Of a stretch of DNA of 64,000 nucleotides, positions 35,418-44,494 are shown in pieces; the first letter of the stretch is position 1; each line of letters begins with the position of its first letter. Source of the stretch: Oscillospiraceae bacterium (GTDB lineage: Bacteria > Bacillota > Clostridia > UBA1381 > UMGS1253); assembly GCA_015068725.1 (NCBI GenBank), contig SVKA01000004.1, positions 1 through 64,000 on the forward strand, written 5' to 3'. The notes under the pieces were generated by a model, which worked only from the letters and a program-made list of their open reading frames with translations, ran no database searches and was not told the DNA's origin. Both the position numbers and the translations under genes were made by a program.

Positions 35418-37478
35418 ATGGGAAATTTTAAACCGGAAAAAATCAGAAACATTTGCTTTGCAGGTCATGGCAGATCGGGAAAGACGACTCTGTGTGAGGC
35501 TATGCTTTACTACAGTGGTGGTATTGACCGTTTTGGAAGCGTTGCAGACGGAACATCAGTAATGGATTATGACCCTGAGGAGATAAAGCGTAATTTTTCG
35601 ATAAGCACGACGGTTGCGCCGGTAGAATATAAAGATTGCAAAATTAACCTTATCGACACACCCGGATATTTTGATTTTGTCGGCGGTGTATGTGAAGGTA
35701 TGCGCGGAGCCGATAGCGTTGTTATAACAGTAAGCGGCAAGTCGGGCGTAGGCGTTGGCACTGAAAACGTGTTCAGAAGCGCAGTAAAGGCGAAAAAGCC
35801 TATCGCCATGTTTATTACAAAGCTTGAAAATGAACATTCCGATTATGATGGAATTTTAGAACAGATAAAAAGTCGTTTTGGTTCGGCGGTTGTGCCGTTT
35901 ACCATTCCGATTATAGAGGATAAAAAGGTAATGGGCTTTGTGGATGTAATTTCTCAGAAGGCATATACCTATGATGGCTTTAAATGCACAGAAACTGCAA
36001 TGCCCGCCGATATGGCCGATAAGATTTCGGATGCGAGAAATGTATTGTTTGAGCAGATTGCTGAAACTGATGAAGCTCTTATGGAAAAGTTTTTTGACGG
36101 CGAAGAATTCAGCGAACAGGAAATTTTTGACGGAATCAAGAATGGACTCAAAGAGAGCATAATTGTTCCTGTGTTTGCGGGCGAGCTTTCAAAGGGTGCG
36201 GGCGTGAGCTTGTTTATGGATGCGCTTATTTCGTATATGCCATCACCTGTGGATGTTGATGCAGTACTTGCTACAAACACAAAAACTGAGGATATAGTTG
36301 AGCTTAGTGCAAGTGAAGACGGCGATGTTGTTGCATGTGTATTTAAAACAGTAGCAGACCCATACGTTGGCAAGCTTTCGATTTTCCGTGTTATATCGGG
36401 CGTTATGAAGAGTGATTCGACTCTTTACAATCCTACAAAGGACATAAGCGAGAAAATCGGACGTCTTTATACAATCAAAGGTAAAAAACAGGTAGAAACA
36501 GACAGCGTTGTTGCAGGTGATATCGGTGCGGTAACAAAGCTTGCGGGCACTACAACCGGCGATACGCTTTGCAAGCCCGGTCTTAATATAGCGCTTGAAG
36601 CTATTGATTATCCGGCGCCTGTTATTTCGCTTGCTGTGCTTCCCGTTGCAAAGGGCGATGAGGAAAAGATACACGCGGGACTTGTAAAGCTTAGAGAGGA
36701 AGACCCCACATTTAAGGTTTCAAATAACCACGAAACTCACCAGATGATTATAGAAGGTCAGGGTGAGCAGCATATAGATGTTATCGTGAGCAAGCTCAAG
36801 ACAAAATACGGCGTAAGCGTAAAGCTTGAGGAGCCGATTGTGCCATATCGAGAGGCAATCAAGGGACGTGCAAAGGTTGAAGGAAAGCACAAGAAGCAAT
36901 CGGGCGGACATGGACAGTACGGTCACGTTGTAATTGAGTTTGAGCCGGGTAGTCAGGATGGACTTGAATTTGCAGAAAATGTCTTTGGCGGCAGCGTTCC
37001 GAAAAACTATTTCCCTGCTGTTGAAAAGGGACTTCGTGATTGTATGGAGCATGGTGTTTTGGCAGGTTATCCGGTAGTGAGTCTTAAGGCTACACTGCTT
37101 GATGGCTCATACCATCCGGTTGACTCGTCGGAAATGGCGTTCAAGGTTGCGGCGGGACTTGCATTTAAGACAGGTCTTGCACAGGCAAATCCGATACTTC
37201 TTGAGCCTATCGGTTATCTGAAAGTAAGTATTCCGGAAAATATGATGGGCGATATAATCGGCGATATCAACAAGCGCCGTGGCCGCATACTTGGAATGGG
37301 CAGCGGAGAGGTTGAGGCAGAGGTTCCTGTTGCAGAAATGTTTAAATATGCAACTGATTTGCGTTCGATGACACAGGGCAAGGGAAGCTTCTCATTTGAT
37401 TTTGTTCGCTATGAAGAAGCACCGAAGAATGTTGTTGATAAAGTTATTATGGACGCAAAAGCCAAACAAAGTGAGTGA
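35418..37478 (+). CDS. EF-G-like translational GTPase paralogue (EF-G2 type)
   Basis: The 686-residue protein has all EF-G domains, including the domain IV tip YHPVDSSEMAFKVAAGLAFK and the C-terminal EVEAEVPVAEMFKYATDLRSMTQG. The G domain is divergent: G1 is GHGRSGKTT instead of AHIDAGKTT, switch I is RNFSI instead of RGITI, G3 is DTPGYFDF instead of DTPGHVDF, and G4 is TKLE instead of NKMD. The catalytic His of G3 is thus Tyr and the guanine-specific NKxD is missing. It belongs to the EF-G-like group often named plain elongation factor G. It is unlikely to be the main EF-G, which normally sits with rpsL, rpsG and tuf. Confidence 0.85.
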   Translation: MGNFKPEKIRNICFAGHGRSGKTTLCEAMLYYSGGIDRFGSVADGTSVMDYDPEEIKRNFSISTTVAPVEYKDCKINLIDTPGYFDFVGGVCEGMRGADSVVITVSGKSGVGVGTENVFRSAVKAKKPIAMFITKLENEHSDYDGILEQIKSRFGSAVVPFTIPIIEDKKVMGFVDVISQKAYTYDGFKCTETAMPADMADKISDARNVLFEQIAETDEALMEKFFDGEEFSEQEIFDGIKNGLKESIIVPVFAGELSKGAGVSLFMDALISYMPSPVDVDAVLATNTKTEDIVELSASEDGDVVACVFKTVADPYVGKLSIFRVISGVMKSDSTLYNPTKDISEKIGRLYTIKGKKQVETDSVVAGDIGAVTKLAGTTTGDTLCKPGLNIALEAIDYPAPVISLAVLPVAKGDEEKIHAGLVKLREEDPTFKVSNNHETHQMIIEGQGEQHIDVIVSKLKTKYGVSVKLEEPIVPYREAIKGRAKVEGKHKKQSGGHGQYGHVVIEFEPGSQDGLEFAENVFGGSVPKNYFPAVEKGLRDCMEHGVLAGYPVVSLKATLLDGSYHPVDSSEMAFKVAAGLAFKTGLAQANPILLEPIGYLKVSIPENMMGDIIGDINKRRGRILGMGSGEVEAEVPVAEMFKYATDLRSMTQGKGSFSFDFVRYEEAPKNVVDKVIMDAKAKQSE

Positions 37479-37534
37479 TTTTGGGTGTTTTTTGGGCAAA
37501 AGTAACAAAGATTTTTAACATCAAAAAAATGGGT

Positions 37535-37555
37535 GGGGCGCAGACTATGCGCCCC
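37535..37555 (+). terminator. Probable terminator after the EF-G-like gene
   Basis: GGGGCGCA (37535-37542) pairs with TGCGCCCC (37548-37555), followed by ATAGCTTTT. The stem is strong but the T-run is poor. Confidence 0.55.
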
Positions 37556-37611
37556 ATAGCTTTTGTGCATTGTATACAAAAATGCGTTTTTGTTTTTGTT
37601 CAAATAGGTTA

Positions 37612-37666
37612 TGTCAATTTTAATTTGGATGTGTTATAATAATCTACGTTGATAGTGCAACACTAT
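37612..37666 (+). promoter_or_regulatory. Promoter and small inverted repeat before the MsmX-type ATPase
   Basis: TGTCAA (37612-37617), 17 bases, TATAAT (37635-37640), then ATAGTG-caa-CACTAT (37652-37666) at about +6. The repeat could be an operator or an RNA 5' hairpin. Confidence 0.5.
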
Positions 37667-37694
37667 TTAAAAATCGAAAGGGGTATTTTACCAA

Positions 37695-38804
37695 ATGTCA
37701 AATTTAAGTTTAAAGGGTATTTACAAAAGATATTCGGGCGGCGTTGTTGCTGTAAGCGACTTTAACCTCGATATCGAAGATAAGGAATTTATAATTCTTG
37801 TAGGACCTTCAGGTTGTGGTAAGTCGACAACACTTCGTATGATTGCAGGTCTTGAAGAAATCAGTGATGGTGAGCTCTACATAGACGGCAGACTCGTAAA
37901 CGAGGTTGCTCCTAAGGATAGAGATATAGCGATGGTTTTCCAGAACTACGCACTTTATCCGCATATGACAGTTTTTGAGAACATGGCATTCGGTCTTAAG
38001 CTAAGAAAGACACCTAAGGCTGAGATTACAAGACGTGTTCATGAGGCTGCACAGATTCTTGATATCGAGCACTTGCTCGACAGAAAGCCGAAGGCACTTT
38101 CAGGTGGACAGAGACAGCGTGTTGCTCTTGGTCGTGCAATCGTTCGTGAGCCTAAGGTATTCTTGATGGACGAGCCGCTTTCAAACCTTGATGCAAAGCT
38201 TCGTGTTCAGATGAGAACAGAGATTGGTAAGCTTCATCAGAAGCTCCAGACAACATTCATCTACGTTACACATGACCAGACAGAAGCTATGACAATGGGT
38301 AGCCGTATCGTTGTTATGAAGGATGGTATTGTTCAGCAGGTTGACTCACCGTCAAATCTTTATATGAATCCTTGCAACATGTTCGTTGCAGGCTTTATTG
38401 GTAGCCCACAGATGAACTTTATAAACGCTACTGTTGTTAAAAAGGATGACGGAATCTGGATCGAGTTTGGTAACAGCGCTGTTAAGCTTCCTGAGGGTAA
38501 GGCAGCTAACCTTGATGAAAGCTACATCGGTAAAGAGGTTGTTATGGGTATTCGTCCTGAAAACCTCCACGATGAAGAAAACTATATTTCAACAATGCCT
38601 GAAACAACTGTTGATGCAAACGTTGAAATTACAGAAATGATGGGTGCTGAAACATACTTGTATCTCAAGATTGAGGGCACACAGTTTGTTGCAAGAGTTA
38701 ACCCGCGCTCAACTGCTGCATCTGGCGACAAGATTAAAATTACATTTGATGGTAATAAGATTCACTTGTTCGATAAGGACAGTGAGATTGCAATTTTGCA
38801 CTAA
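37695..38804 (+). CDS. ugpC: Sugar ABC transporter ATP-binding protein (MsmX/UgpC type)
   Basis: The 369-residue ATPase has Walker A GPSGCGKSTTLRMIAGLEE, signature LSGGQRQRVALGRAIVREP, Walker B VFLMDEPLSNLDAKLR, the switch His in YVTHDQTEAMTMG and a C-terminal OB-type TOBE domain. It is an orphan, with no binding protein or permease nearby. MsmX in B. subtilis likewise energises many oligosaccharide importers in trans. The smooth, high-expression codon choice supports a shared hub. AAAGGGG precedes the ATG. Confidence 0.9.
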   Translation: MSNLSLKGIYKRYSGGVVAVSDFNLDIEDKEFIILVGPSGCGKSTTLRMIAGLEEISDGELYIDGRLVNEVAPKDRDIAMVFQNYALYPHMTVFENMAFGLKLRKTPKAEITRRVHEAAQILDIEHLLDRKPKALSGGQRQRVALGRAIVREPKVFLMDEPLSNLDAKLRVQMRTEIGKLHQKLQTTFIYVTHDQTEAMTMGSRIVVMKDGIVQQVDSPSNLYMNPCNMFVAGFIGSPQMNFINATVVKKDDGIWIEFGNSAVKLPEGKAANLDESYIGKEVVMGIRPENLHDEENYISTMPETTVDANVEITEMMGAETYLYLKIEGTQFVARVNPRSTAASGDKIKITFDGNKIHLFDKDSEIAILH

Positions 38805-38817
38805 TAATTAAAAAATT

Positions 38818-38846
38818 AAAGCCGTGTCGTACGACACGGCTTTTTT
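38818..38846. terminator. Bidirectional terminator
   Basis: AAAGCCGTGTCG (from 38818), TA, CGACACGGCTTT (to 38843), perfectly symmetric, with a T-run to 38846. It separates the ATPase gene from the convergent feo operon. Confidence 0.9.
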
Positions 38847-38851
38847 GTATG

Positions 38852-39007
38852 TTATTTTTCGGTGTTATTCTCGCAGTCTTTATTACAGCAATCACAGCCG
38901 CAACCACAGCAACCACTGCCTTTCTTTTTTCGACTTCGTAAACAATAATATGAAATACATACGAGTGCAATCAAAATAAGTATCACTACTAAATCTGCAG
39001 TTTTCAT
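38852..39007 (-). CDS. FeoB-associated Cys-rich membrane protein
   Basis: This 51-residue peptide has one membrane helix (DLVVILILIALVCISYYCL), a basic stretch RSRKKK and a Cys cluster GCCGCGCDCCNKDC. Such peptides follow feoB in many anaerobes and may take the place of FeoC, possibly binding iron. The track starts at 39043. ATG 39007 has GGAGG 7 bases upstream and gives the family N-terminus MKTADLVV. It is 16 bases after feoB. Confidence 0.85.
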   Translation of the reverse strand: MKTADLVVILILIALVCISYYCLRSRKKKGSGCCGCGCDCCNKDCENNTEK

Positions 39008-39023
39008 TTTATTCCTCCGATTT

Positions 39024-41045
39024 TTACACAAACAATAGTCCAAAACTGTAAACTAAAAATGCAATAAGCCACGCAAACGCAGTTTGGTATGCCATAGCGG
39101 CAATTGCCATTTTATAACTTCCAAGCTCTCTTTTCACTGCAGCCATAGCAGCAACGCAAGGCATATATAAAAGAGTAAAAACGAGGAAGGATACTGCTTG
39201 TAGCGGTGTAAACATCTGCGCCAAAATCGGCACAAGCGACGATGAATCGCCGGCTCCGGTGAGTACGGCAAATGTGCTTACAACGGCTTCTTTTGCAGTA
39301 AGACCTGTGATTAGTGCTGTTACAGATTCCCAGCTGCCAAATCCGAGTGGTTTAAATATTGGGCAAAGAAGCTTGCCTATCATGGCAAGAATACTTTGTG
39401 AGCTGTCGCTGACCGTTTCAAAACGCAAATCAAAGCTTTGTAGTAGCCAGATTACAATTGTTGCAAAGAAAATTATAGTAAACGCTTTTACAATAAAGTC
39501 TTTTGCCTTTTCCCACATATGTAAACATACATTTTTTGCCGACGGAAATCTGTACGCGGGAAGCTCCATAACAAATGGTATAGGTTTTCCTTTAAAAAGT
39601 GTATTTTTCAAAAGCAGCGCAGAAAGTATTCCCATAATTATGCCGAGCACATACAAACAAATCATCACCAATGCACCATGGTCTGGAAAAAATGCGGCTG
39701 TAAATACGGCGTAAATCGGTAGCTTGGCACTACACGACATAAATGGCACAAGCAGGATAGTAAGTCTTCTGTCGCGCTCGCTTGAGAGTGTGCGTGTTGC
39801 CATAATTGCGGGTACAGAGCAGCCAAATCCAATTAGCATTGGCACGAATGAACGACCTGAAAGCCCGATTTTTCTAAGCAACTTGTCCATAACAAACGCT
39901 ACACGAGCCATATATCCGCTGTCCTCAAGAATTGAGAGCATAAAGAACAGTATAATTATTGTCGGAAGAAATGACAGTACGCTTCCTACACCCGAAAATA
40001 CCCCGTCAATGATGAGTGAGTGGAGCCAGTCGCTTATTTGTATGTTTGTAAGCAGTGTATCTACCAAAGCCGTAACATAATCTATTCCCATACTGAACAA
40101 ATCACTGAGCGCACTTCCTACAACGCCGAAGGTTATCCAGAACACGAAAAGCATTATGCACAAAAATATCGGTATTGCAAAAAATTTATGTGTAAGAACG
40201 GCATCAATTTTTATAGAGCGTATCTGTGCTTTTGTTTGTGTGTGCTTTTTTTCGACGCAGCCTTGACACAGCTTTTCGATAAAGTCATAGCGCATATCGG
40301 CAAGTGCAGCATCGCGGTATGTGCCGAGCGATTTTTCCATATCGGATACTATAATTGAGATAAGCTCCGTTTCGTTTTTATGAAGCTCGAGCTTTCTATT
40401 CATTGGCTCGTCGCCCTCAACAAGCTTTGTCGCCGCAAAACGAGTCGGAATATCCACCTTGTGTGCGTGGTCCTCTATAATATGGGCGATTGAGTGAATT
40501 GCCTTATGAAGTTCGCCGCCCGATGTGCAAAAGTCAGTTTTTGAAGGCTTTACATCGTTTTTTACAGTAAGAATTGCACGGTTTATAAGCTCGTCTATAC
40601 CATCGTTTTTGCTTGCAGAAATCGGCACAACGGGAATTCCAAGCCCGTCTGAAAGCTTTTTTATATCTATGTAATTGCCGCTCGCGATAACCTCGTCCAT
40701 CATATTAAGTGCAAGCACCATAGGGATTTGAAGCTCTGTAAGCTGAAGCGTCAGGTACAGATTTCTTTCGATATTTGTTGCATCTACTATATTAATAATA
40801 CCGTCAGGTTTTTCGTTTAGCACAAAGTCGCGTGTTACAACCTCTTCAGCAGTATACGGCGAGAGAGAATAAATGCCGGGAAGGTCTACAACGTGGGCTT
40901 GCTTTTGTTTTCTTATGCTGCCCTGCTTTTTTTCAACAGTAACACCGGGAAAATTGCCGACGTGTTGATTTGAACCTGTAAGCTGGTTAAAAAGCGTCGT
41001 TTTTCCCGAGTTTTGATTTCCTATAAGAGCAAAAGTAATAGCCAA
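39024..41045 (-). CDS. feoB: Ferrous iron transport protein B
   Basis: The 673-residue protein has an N-terminal G domain with GNQNSGKTTLFNQLTG, DLPGIYSLSPYT and NMMD. A helical GDI-like part follows, then a membrane domain with two Gate repeats (FLPTIIILFFMLSILEDSGYMARVAFVMDK, including the conserved Cys in GFGCSVPAIMATRTL). It imports Fe(II) under anoxic conditions. feoA lies directly upstream with no gap and the Cys-rich peptide directly downstream. Confidence 0.96.
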   Translation of the reverse strand: MAITFALIGNQNSGKTTLFNQLTGSNQHVGNFPGVTVEKKQGSIRKQKQAHVVDLPGIYSLSPYTAEEVVTRDFVLNEKPDGIINIVDATNIERNLYLTLQLTELQIPMVLALNMMDEVIASGNYIDIKKLSDGLGIPVVPISASKNDGIDELINRAILTVKNDVKPSKTDFCTSGGELHKAIHSIAHIIEDHAHKVDIPTRFAATKLVEGDEPMNRKLELHKNETELISIIVSDMEKSLGTYRDAALADMRYDFIEKLCQGCVEKKHTQTKAQIRSIKIDAVLTHKFFAIPIFLCIMLFVFWITFGVVGSALSDLFSMGIDYVTALVDTLLTNIQISDWLHSLIIDGVFSGVGSVLSFLPTIIILFFMLSILEDSGYMARVAFVMDKLLRKIGLSGRSFVPMLIGFGCSVPAIMATRTLSSERDRRLTILLVPFMSCSAKLPIYAVFTAAFFPDHGALVMICLYVLGIIMGILSALLLKNTLFKGKPIPFVMELPAYRFPSAKNVCLHMWEKAKDFIVKAFTIIFFATIVIWLLQSFDLRFETVSDSSQSILAMIGKLLCPIFKPLGFGSWESVTALITGLTAKEAVVSTFAVLTGAGDSSSLVPILAQMFTPLQAVSFLVFTLLYMPCVAAMAAVKRELGSYKMAIAAMAYQTAFAWLIAFLVYSFGLLFV

Positions 41046-41273
41046 TTATTCTGCCTCCTCTATCTGTATATTGTTAGCGTCATCTTTTCTTATTGTAAGC
41101 TCGTAGCCACGAAGATAAAGCTCAATCGGGTCGCCGAGTGGCGCAACCTTTCGCACCATAACCTTTGTTTTTGGGGTAAGCCCCATATCTAAAAGACGTC
41201 TGCGAAGAGCACCATCACCGCCAACATCTGTTATTATACCGCTCTTGCCTATTTTAAGCTCTGAAAGAGTCAT
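41046..41273 (-). CDS. feoA: Ferrous iron transport protein A
   Basis: The 75-residue SH3-like protein (MTLSELKIGKSGIITDV, RRRLLDMGLTPKTKVMVRKVAPLGDPIELYLRGYELTIRKDDA) is FeoA, a cytoplasmic partner of FeoB. It is the first gene of the feo operon, and its stop abuts the feoB start. Confidence 0.94.
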   Translation of the reverse strand: MTLSELKIGKSGIITDVGGDGALRRRLLDMGLTPKTKVMVRKVAPLGDPIELYLRGYELTIRKDDANNIQIEEAE

Positions 41274-41337
41274 TTATCTAATCGTCCTTTCCGTTAATTA
41301 AGTATATTCAAAATTTTAATAATTACGCACTATAAAA

Positions 41338-41366
41338 AATATACGCTTTGCACATCAAAAAGTCAA
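41338..41366 (-). promoter_or_regulatory. SigA-type promoter of feoAB
   Basis: On the minus strand TTGACT (41366-41361), 17 bases, TATATT (41343-41338), about 65 bases before feoA. The leader is AT-rich with an AAAATTTT core. I could not identify a convincing Fur box. Confidence 0.6.
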
Positions 41367-41458
41367 GAGATTTAAGAAAATTTGCGCTTTGCTATATTAA
41401 TACATATTTTTTTATTTATGATAAATACTAAAAAAAATAAAAATGGAGCGTGATTTTT

Positions 41459-42121
41459 TTGGAAAAAGCAGCAGATACAAAAAGCGCAATAACGCCTGTA
41501 AATGGAAAAAATCTTAAAATTCAATGTCTTAACATAATTGGTCAGATTGAGGGGCATATGATATTGCCGCCGCAGGACAAAACAACAAAATACGAATATA
41601 TTTTACCTCAGCTTGCTGCACTTGAACAGGATGACGAGGTAGAAGGCCTTTTGGTGCTTTTAAACACGGCAGGTGGTGATGTCGAAGCGGGACTTGCCAT
41701 ATCAGAAATGATTGCAGGTATGACAAAGCCTACGGTATCGCTTGTGCTTGGCGGTGGACACAGTATAGGTGTGCCGCTCGCAGTATCGACGGATTACTCT
41801 TTTATAGCGCGCTCGGCGACGATGACGCTTCATCCGCTTCGTATGAATGGTATGGTAATAGGTGTGGCACAGACATTTGAGTATCTTAGCAGAATTCAGG
41901 ACAGTATAGTAAGCTTTATCTCCGAGCACAGCAAAATCTCGAAAGAGGATTTTAATGCGCTTATGCTGAAAACGGGTGAGATAGCAAACGATGTGGGCAG
42001 TATAGTTTTTGGTGAAAAAGCGGTGGAGTGTGGGCTTATTGATGAGGTGGGAACGCTTGGTGATGCAATCGCTAAGCTTCGTGAGCTTATTTTGGCAAAA
42101 AAGGAAAATAGCGAAAAATAA
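41459..42121 (+). CDS. ClpP-like protease, TepA/YmfB type
   Basis: The 220-residue ClpP-fold protein carries LLVLLNTAGGDVEAGLAISEMI, the nucleophile region LGGGHSIGVPLAVS and the His region SATMTLHPLRMNG, which fit the TepA branch (translocation-enhancing protein) rather than true ClpP. In B. subtilis the homologue is linked to signal-peptide degradation and spore membrane processes. The track's GTG 41450 is only 1 base from TGGAG. TTG 41459 is 10 bases away and preferred. Confidence 0.85.
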   Translation: MEKAADTKSAITPVNGKNLKIQCLNIIGQIEGHMILPPQDKTTKYEYILPQLAALEQDDEVEGLLVLLNTAGGDVEAGLAISEMIAGMTKPTVSLVLGGGHSIGVPLAVSTDYSFIARSATMTLHPLRMNGMVIGVAQTFEYLSRIQDSIVSFISEHSKISKEDFNALMLKTGEIANDVGSIVFGEKAVECGLIDEVGTLGDAIAKLRELILAKKENSEK

Positions 42122-42155
42122 TATGCTAATTTTTACTATATGGCAATATCACATC

Positions 42156-42184
42156 TTGTTTTTATCAAAAAAAAGTTGTATAAT
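42156..42184 (+). promoter_or_regulatory. SigA-type promoter of the WecG/TagA gene
   Basis: TTGTTT (42156-42161), 17 bases, TATAAT (42179-42184). Transcription would begin near 42191, which argues against the track's ATG at 42195 as start. Confidence 0.6.
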
Positions 42185-42230
42185 ATAGTGGATAATGATT
42201 TCTCTGTATTATGATATGGGAGTGGTTTTT

Positions 42231-42977
42231 GTGAGCGAGAAAGAAAAGATAAATATTCTTGGCGTCGATGTATCGGCTAAGACTATGGACGAAACGGTAG
42301 ATGAGCTTATGGGTTATCTTGGCGATGGCAGTACGCATACTGTATATACGCCCAACTCTGAGATTATTTATATGGCATACAAGGATGAAGAATTTAAAAA
42401 TATACTCAATTCGGCTGATGTAAAATCGGCTGACGGAATTGGTGTTGTATATGCCTCTAAAATACTGCGAAAGCCACTTACAGAGCGTGTTGCGGGTTAT
42501 GATTTGATGCACGCATTTTTTAAAAAGGCAAAAGACAGAGGTGTGAGAGTATTTTTATTTGGCTCAAAGCCAACTGTGGCGGAAAATGCGGGCAAAATGC
42601 TTTCTGATATGTATGAGGGGCTTGAAATTTGCGGCACACGCAACGGCTATTTTAAACCGGAAGAAACTGATGAGATTGTAAATATGATTAATGCATCAAA
42701 TCCTGATGTCGTGCTTGTATGCCTTGGTGCGCCAAAGCAGGAAAAATGGATTTATGAAAATAAAGATAAAATAAAAAAAGGAATTGTTATGGGACTTGGC
42801 GGAAGCCTTGACACACTTACGGGCGTTACACAGCGTGCGCCCGAAAGCTGGCAAAAGCTGGGACTTGAATGGGCGTATCGTCTTGTGCGTGAGCCGCGGC
42901 GAATTGGACGCATGATGGCGCTTCCGCGCTTTGGACTTACGGTATTTTTCAAGGGCAAGAGATATGGCAAAAAATAA
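42231..42977 (+). CDS. WecG/TagA/CpsF-family glycosyltransferase
   Basis: The 248-residue GT26 enzyme transfers ManNAc or a related sugar to a lipid-linked acceptor, the step used for teichoic-acid linkage units or secondary wall polymers. It shows VYTPNSEIIYMAYKDEEFKNIL, ADGIGVVYASKIL, VFLFGSKPTVAENAG, CLGAPKQEKWI and MGLGGSLDTLTGVTQRAPE. GTG 42231 is preferred because GGGAGTGG lies 5-8 bases upstream and the promoter makes ATG 42195 leaderless. The exact acceptor is unknown. Confidence 0.88.
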   Translation: MSEKEKINILGVDVSAKTMDETVDELMGYLGDGSTHTVYTPNSEIIYMAYKDEEFKNILNSADVKSADGIGVVYASKILRKPLTERVAGYDLMHAFFKKAKDRGVRVFLFGSKPTVAENAGKMLSDMYEGLEICGTRNGYFKPEETDEIVNMINASNPDVVLVCLGAPKQEKWIYENKDKIKKGIVMGLGGSLDTLTGVTQRAPESWQKLGLEWAYRLVREPRRIGRMMALPRFGLTVFFKGKRYGKK

Positions 42978-43065
42978 TTTTAAATATTGTGTTAAATTTT
43001 TACATAATTGTAGACATGAGCGGAGCATTGTGCTTTAATTAGATTTGGTGAAATGGAGATTAATT

Positions 43066-44451
43066 ATGAAGAAAACCGATATTTCATATATATTCAAAAA
43101 CAGTGATGCATTTTGTGGCGAGCAGATTAATGTATGCGGATGGGTACGAAATATACGCGCATCGAATAATTTTGGTTTTATAGAGCTAAACGACGGTACG
43201 TTTTTTAAGTCGCTTCAGGTTGTTTTTGATACATCGCTTGAAAACTTTAATGAAATTTCAAAGCTGAATGTTGGTGCGGCGCTGACGGTTACAGGCGAGA
43301 TAAAGCTTACGCCAAATGCGCGTCAGAGCTTTGAAATGTATGCAAAAAAGATTGTCTGCGAGGGTGAATCGACGGGTGAATATCCTATTCAGCCAAAGCG
43401 CCACAGTCTTGAATTTTTGCGTACAAAACCGCATCTTCGTATGCGTACAAATCTGTTTTCGGCAGTGTTTCGTATTCGTTCACTTGCAGCTATGGCGGTG
43501 CACAGCTTTTTTAACTCGCGCGGCTTTGTATACGTTCACACTCCAATAATTACAGCAAGCGACTGTGAGGGAGCGGGCGAAATGTTTAACGTAACGACGC
43601 TTGATTTAAAAAGCGTGCCTGAAAATCCCGACGGTAGCATTGATTATACAAAGGATTTTTTCTCAAAGCGTGCTTCGCTAAGTGTAAGCGGTCAGCTTGA
43701 AGGAGAAACGTATGCGATGGCGTTTTCGAAAATTTATACGTTTGGTCCTACGTTTAGAGCAGAAAATTCAAATACGACGCGCCATGCGGCAGAGTTTTGG
43801 ATGATAGAGCCGGAAATTGCGTTTGCAGACCTTGGTGATGATATGGCTCTTGCCGAGGATATGCTAAAATATATTATAAAATACTGTCTTGATAATGCGC
43901 CCGAGGAGATGGAGTTTTTTAATAAGTTTGTGGACACAACACTTCTTGAAAGGTTAAATAATGTTGTAGAGAGTGATTTTGAGCATATAACGTATACGCA
44001 GGCGGTAGAGTTTTTGGAAAAGCATAATGATAAGTTTGAGTACAAGATTTCGTGGGGGAGCGACCTTCAAACAGAGCACGAAAGATATCTTACTGAAAAA
44101 GTGTTTGGACGCCCTGTTTTTGTTACGGATTATCCCAAACAGATAAAATCATTTTATATGCGGTTAAATGATGATGAAAAAACAGTTGCGGCGATGGATT
44201 TGCTTGTGCCCGGAGTCGGCGAAATTATAGGAGGAAGTCAGAGAGAGGAAAGATATGACCTTCTTATAGAGCGTATGAGCGAAATGGGACTTGATACAAA
44301 GGATTATGAGCAGTATCTTGATTTAAGACGCTTTGGAAGTGCAAAGCACGCAGGATTTGGACTCGGGTTTGAGCGTGCGATTATGTATATAACAGGCATG
44401 AGTAACATACGCGATGTAATACCGTATCCGAGAACCGTTAATAATATATGA
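43066..44451 (+). CDS. asnS: Asparagine--tRNA ligase
   Basis: The 461-residue class IIb synthetase has an N-terminal OB anticodon-binding domain ([24 protein letters not shown]), class II motif 2 ([24 protein letters not shown]) and motif 3 ([25 protein letters not shown]). The NTTRH and AspRS/AsnRS differences support AsnRS. The start was moved to ATG 43066, with TGGAG 7 bases upstream. Confidence 0.95.
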   Translation: MKKTDISYIFKNSDAFCGEQINVCGWVRNIRASNNFGFIELNDGTFFKSLQVVFDTSLENFNEISKLNVGAALTVTGEIKLTPNARQSFEMYAKKIVCEGESTGEYPIQPKRHSLEFLRTKPHLRMRTNLFSAVFRIRSLAAMAVHSFFNSRGFVYVHTPIITASDCEGAGEMFNVTTLDLKSVPENPDGSIDYTKDFFSKRASLSVSGQLEGETYAMAFSKIYTFGPTFRAENSNTTRHAAEFWMIEPEIAFADLGDDMALAEDMLKYIIKYCLDNAPEEMEFFNKFVDTTLLERLNNVVESDFEHITYTQAVEFLEKHNDKFEYKISWGSDLQTEHERYLTEKVFGRPVFVTDYPKQIKSFYMRLNDDEKTVAAMDLLVPGVGEIIGGSQREERYDLLIERMSEMGLDTKDYEQYLDLRRFGSAKHAGFGLGFERAIMYITGMSNIRDVIPYPRTVNNI

Positions 44452-44494
44452 TTTAATACATTTTAATTTTAACAAAAGAGGAGATGACGTTGTT

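Noticed and set aside
37652-37666. Short inverted repeat before the MsmX-type gene as a CcpA (cre) site
   Set aside because: ATAGTG-caa-CACTAT does not match the cre consensus, so it is only noted as a possible operator or RNA hairpin.
39259-39714. Plus-strand 151-residue ORF opposite feoB
   Set aside because: It is antisense to the conserved feoB membrane domain and lacks a ribosome site.
41281-41340. Fur box in the feoA leader
   Set aside because: The AT-rich AAAATTTT core is too weak a match to a Fur or DtxR-type operator to be called.
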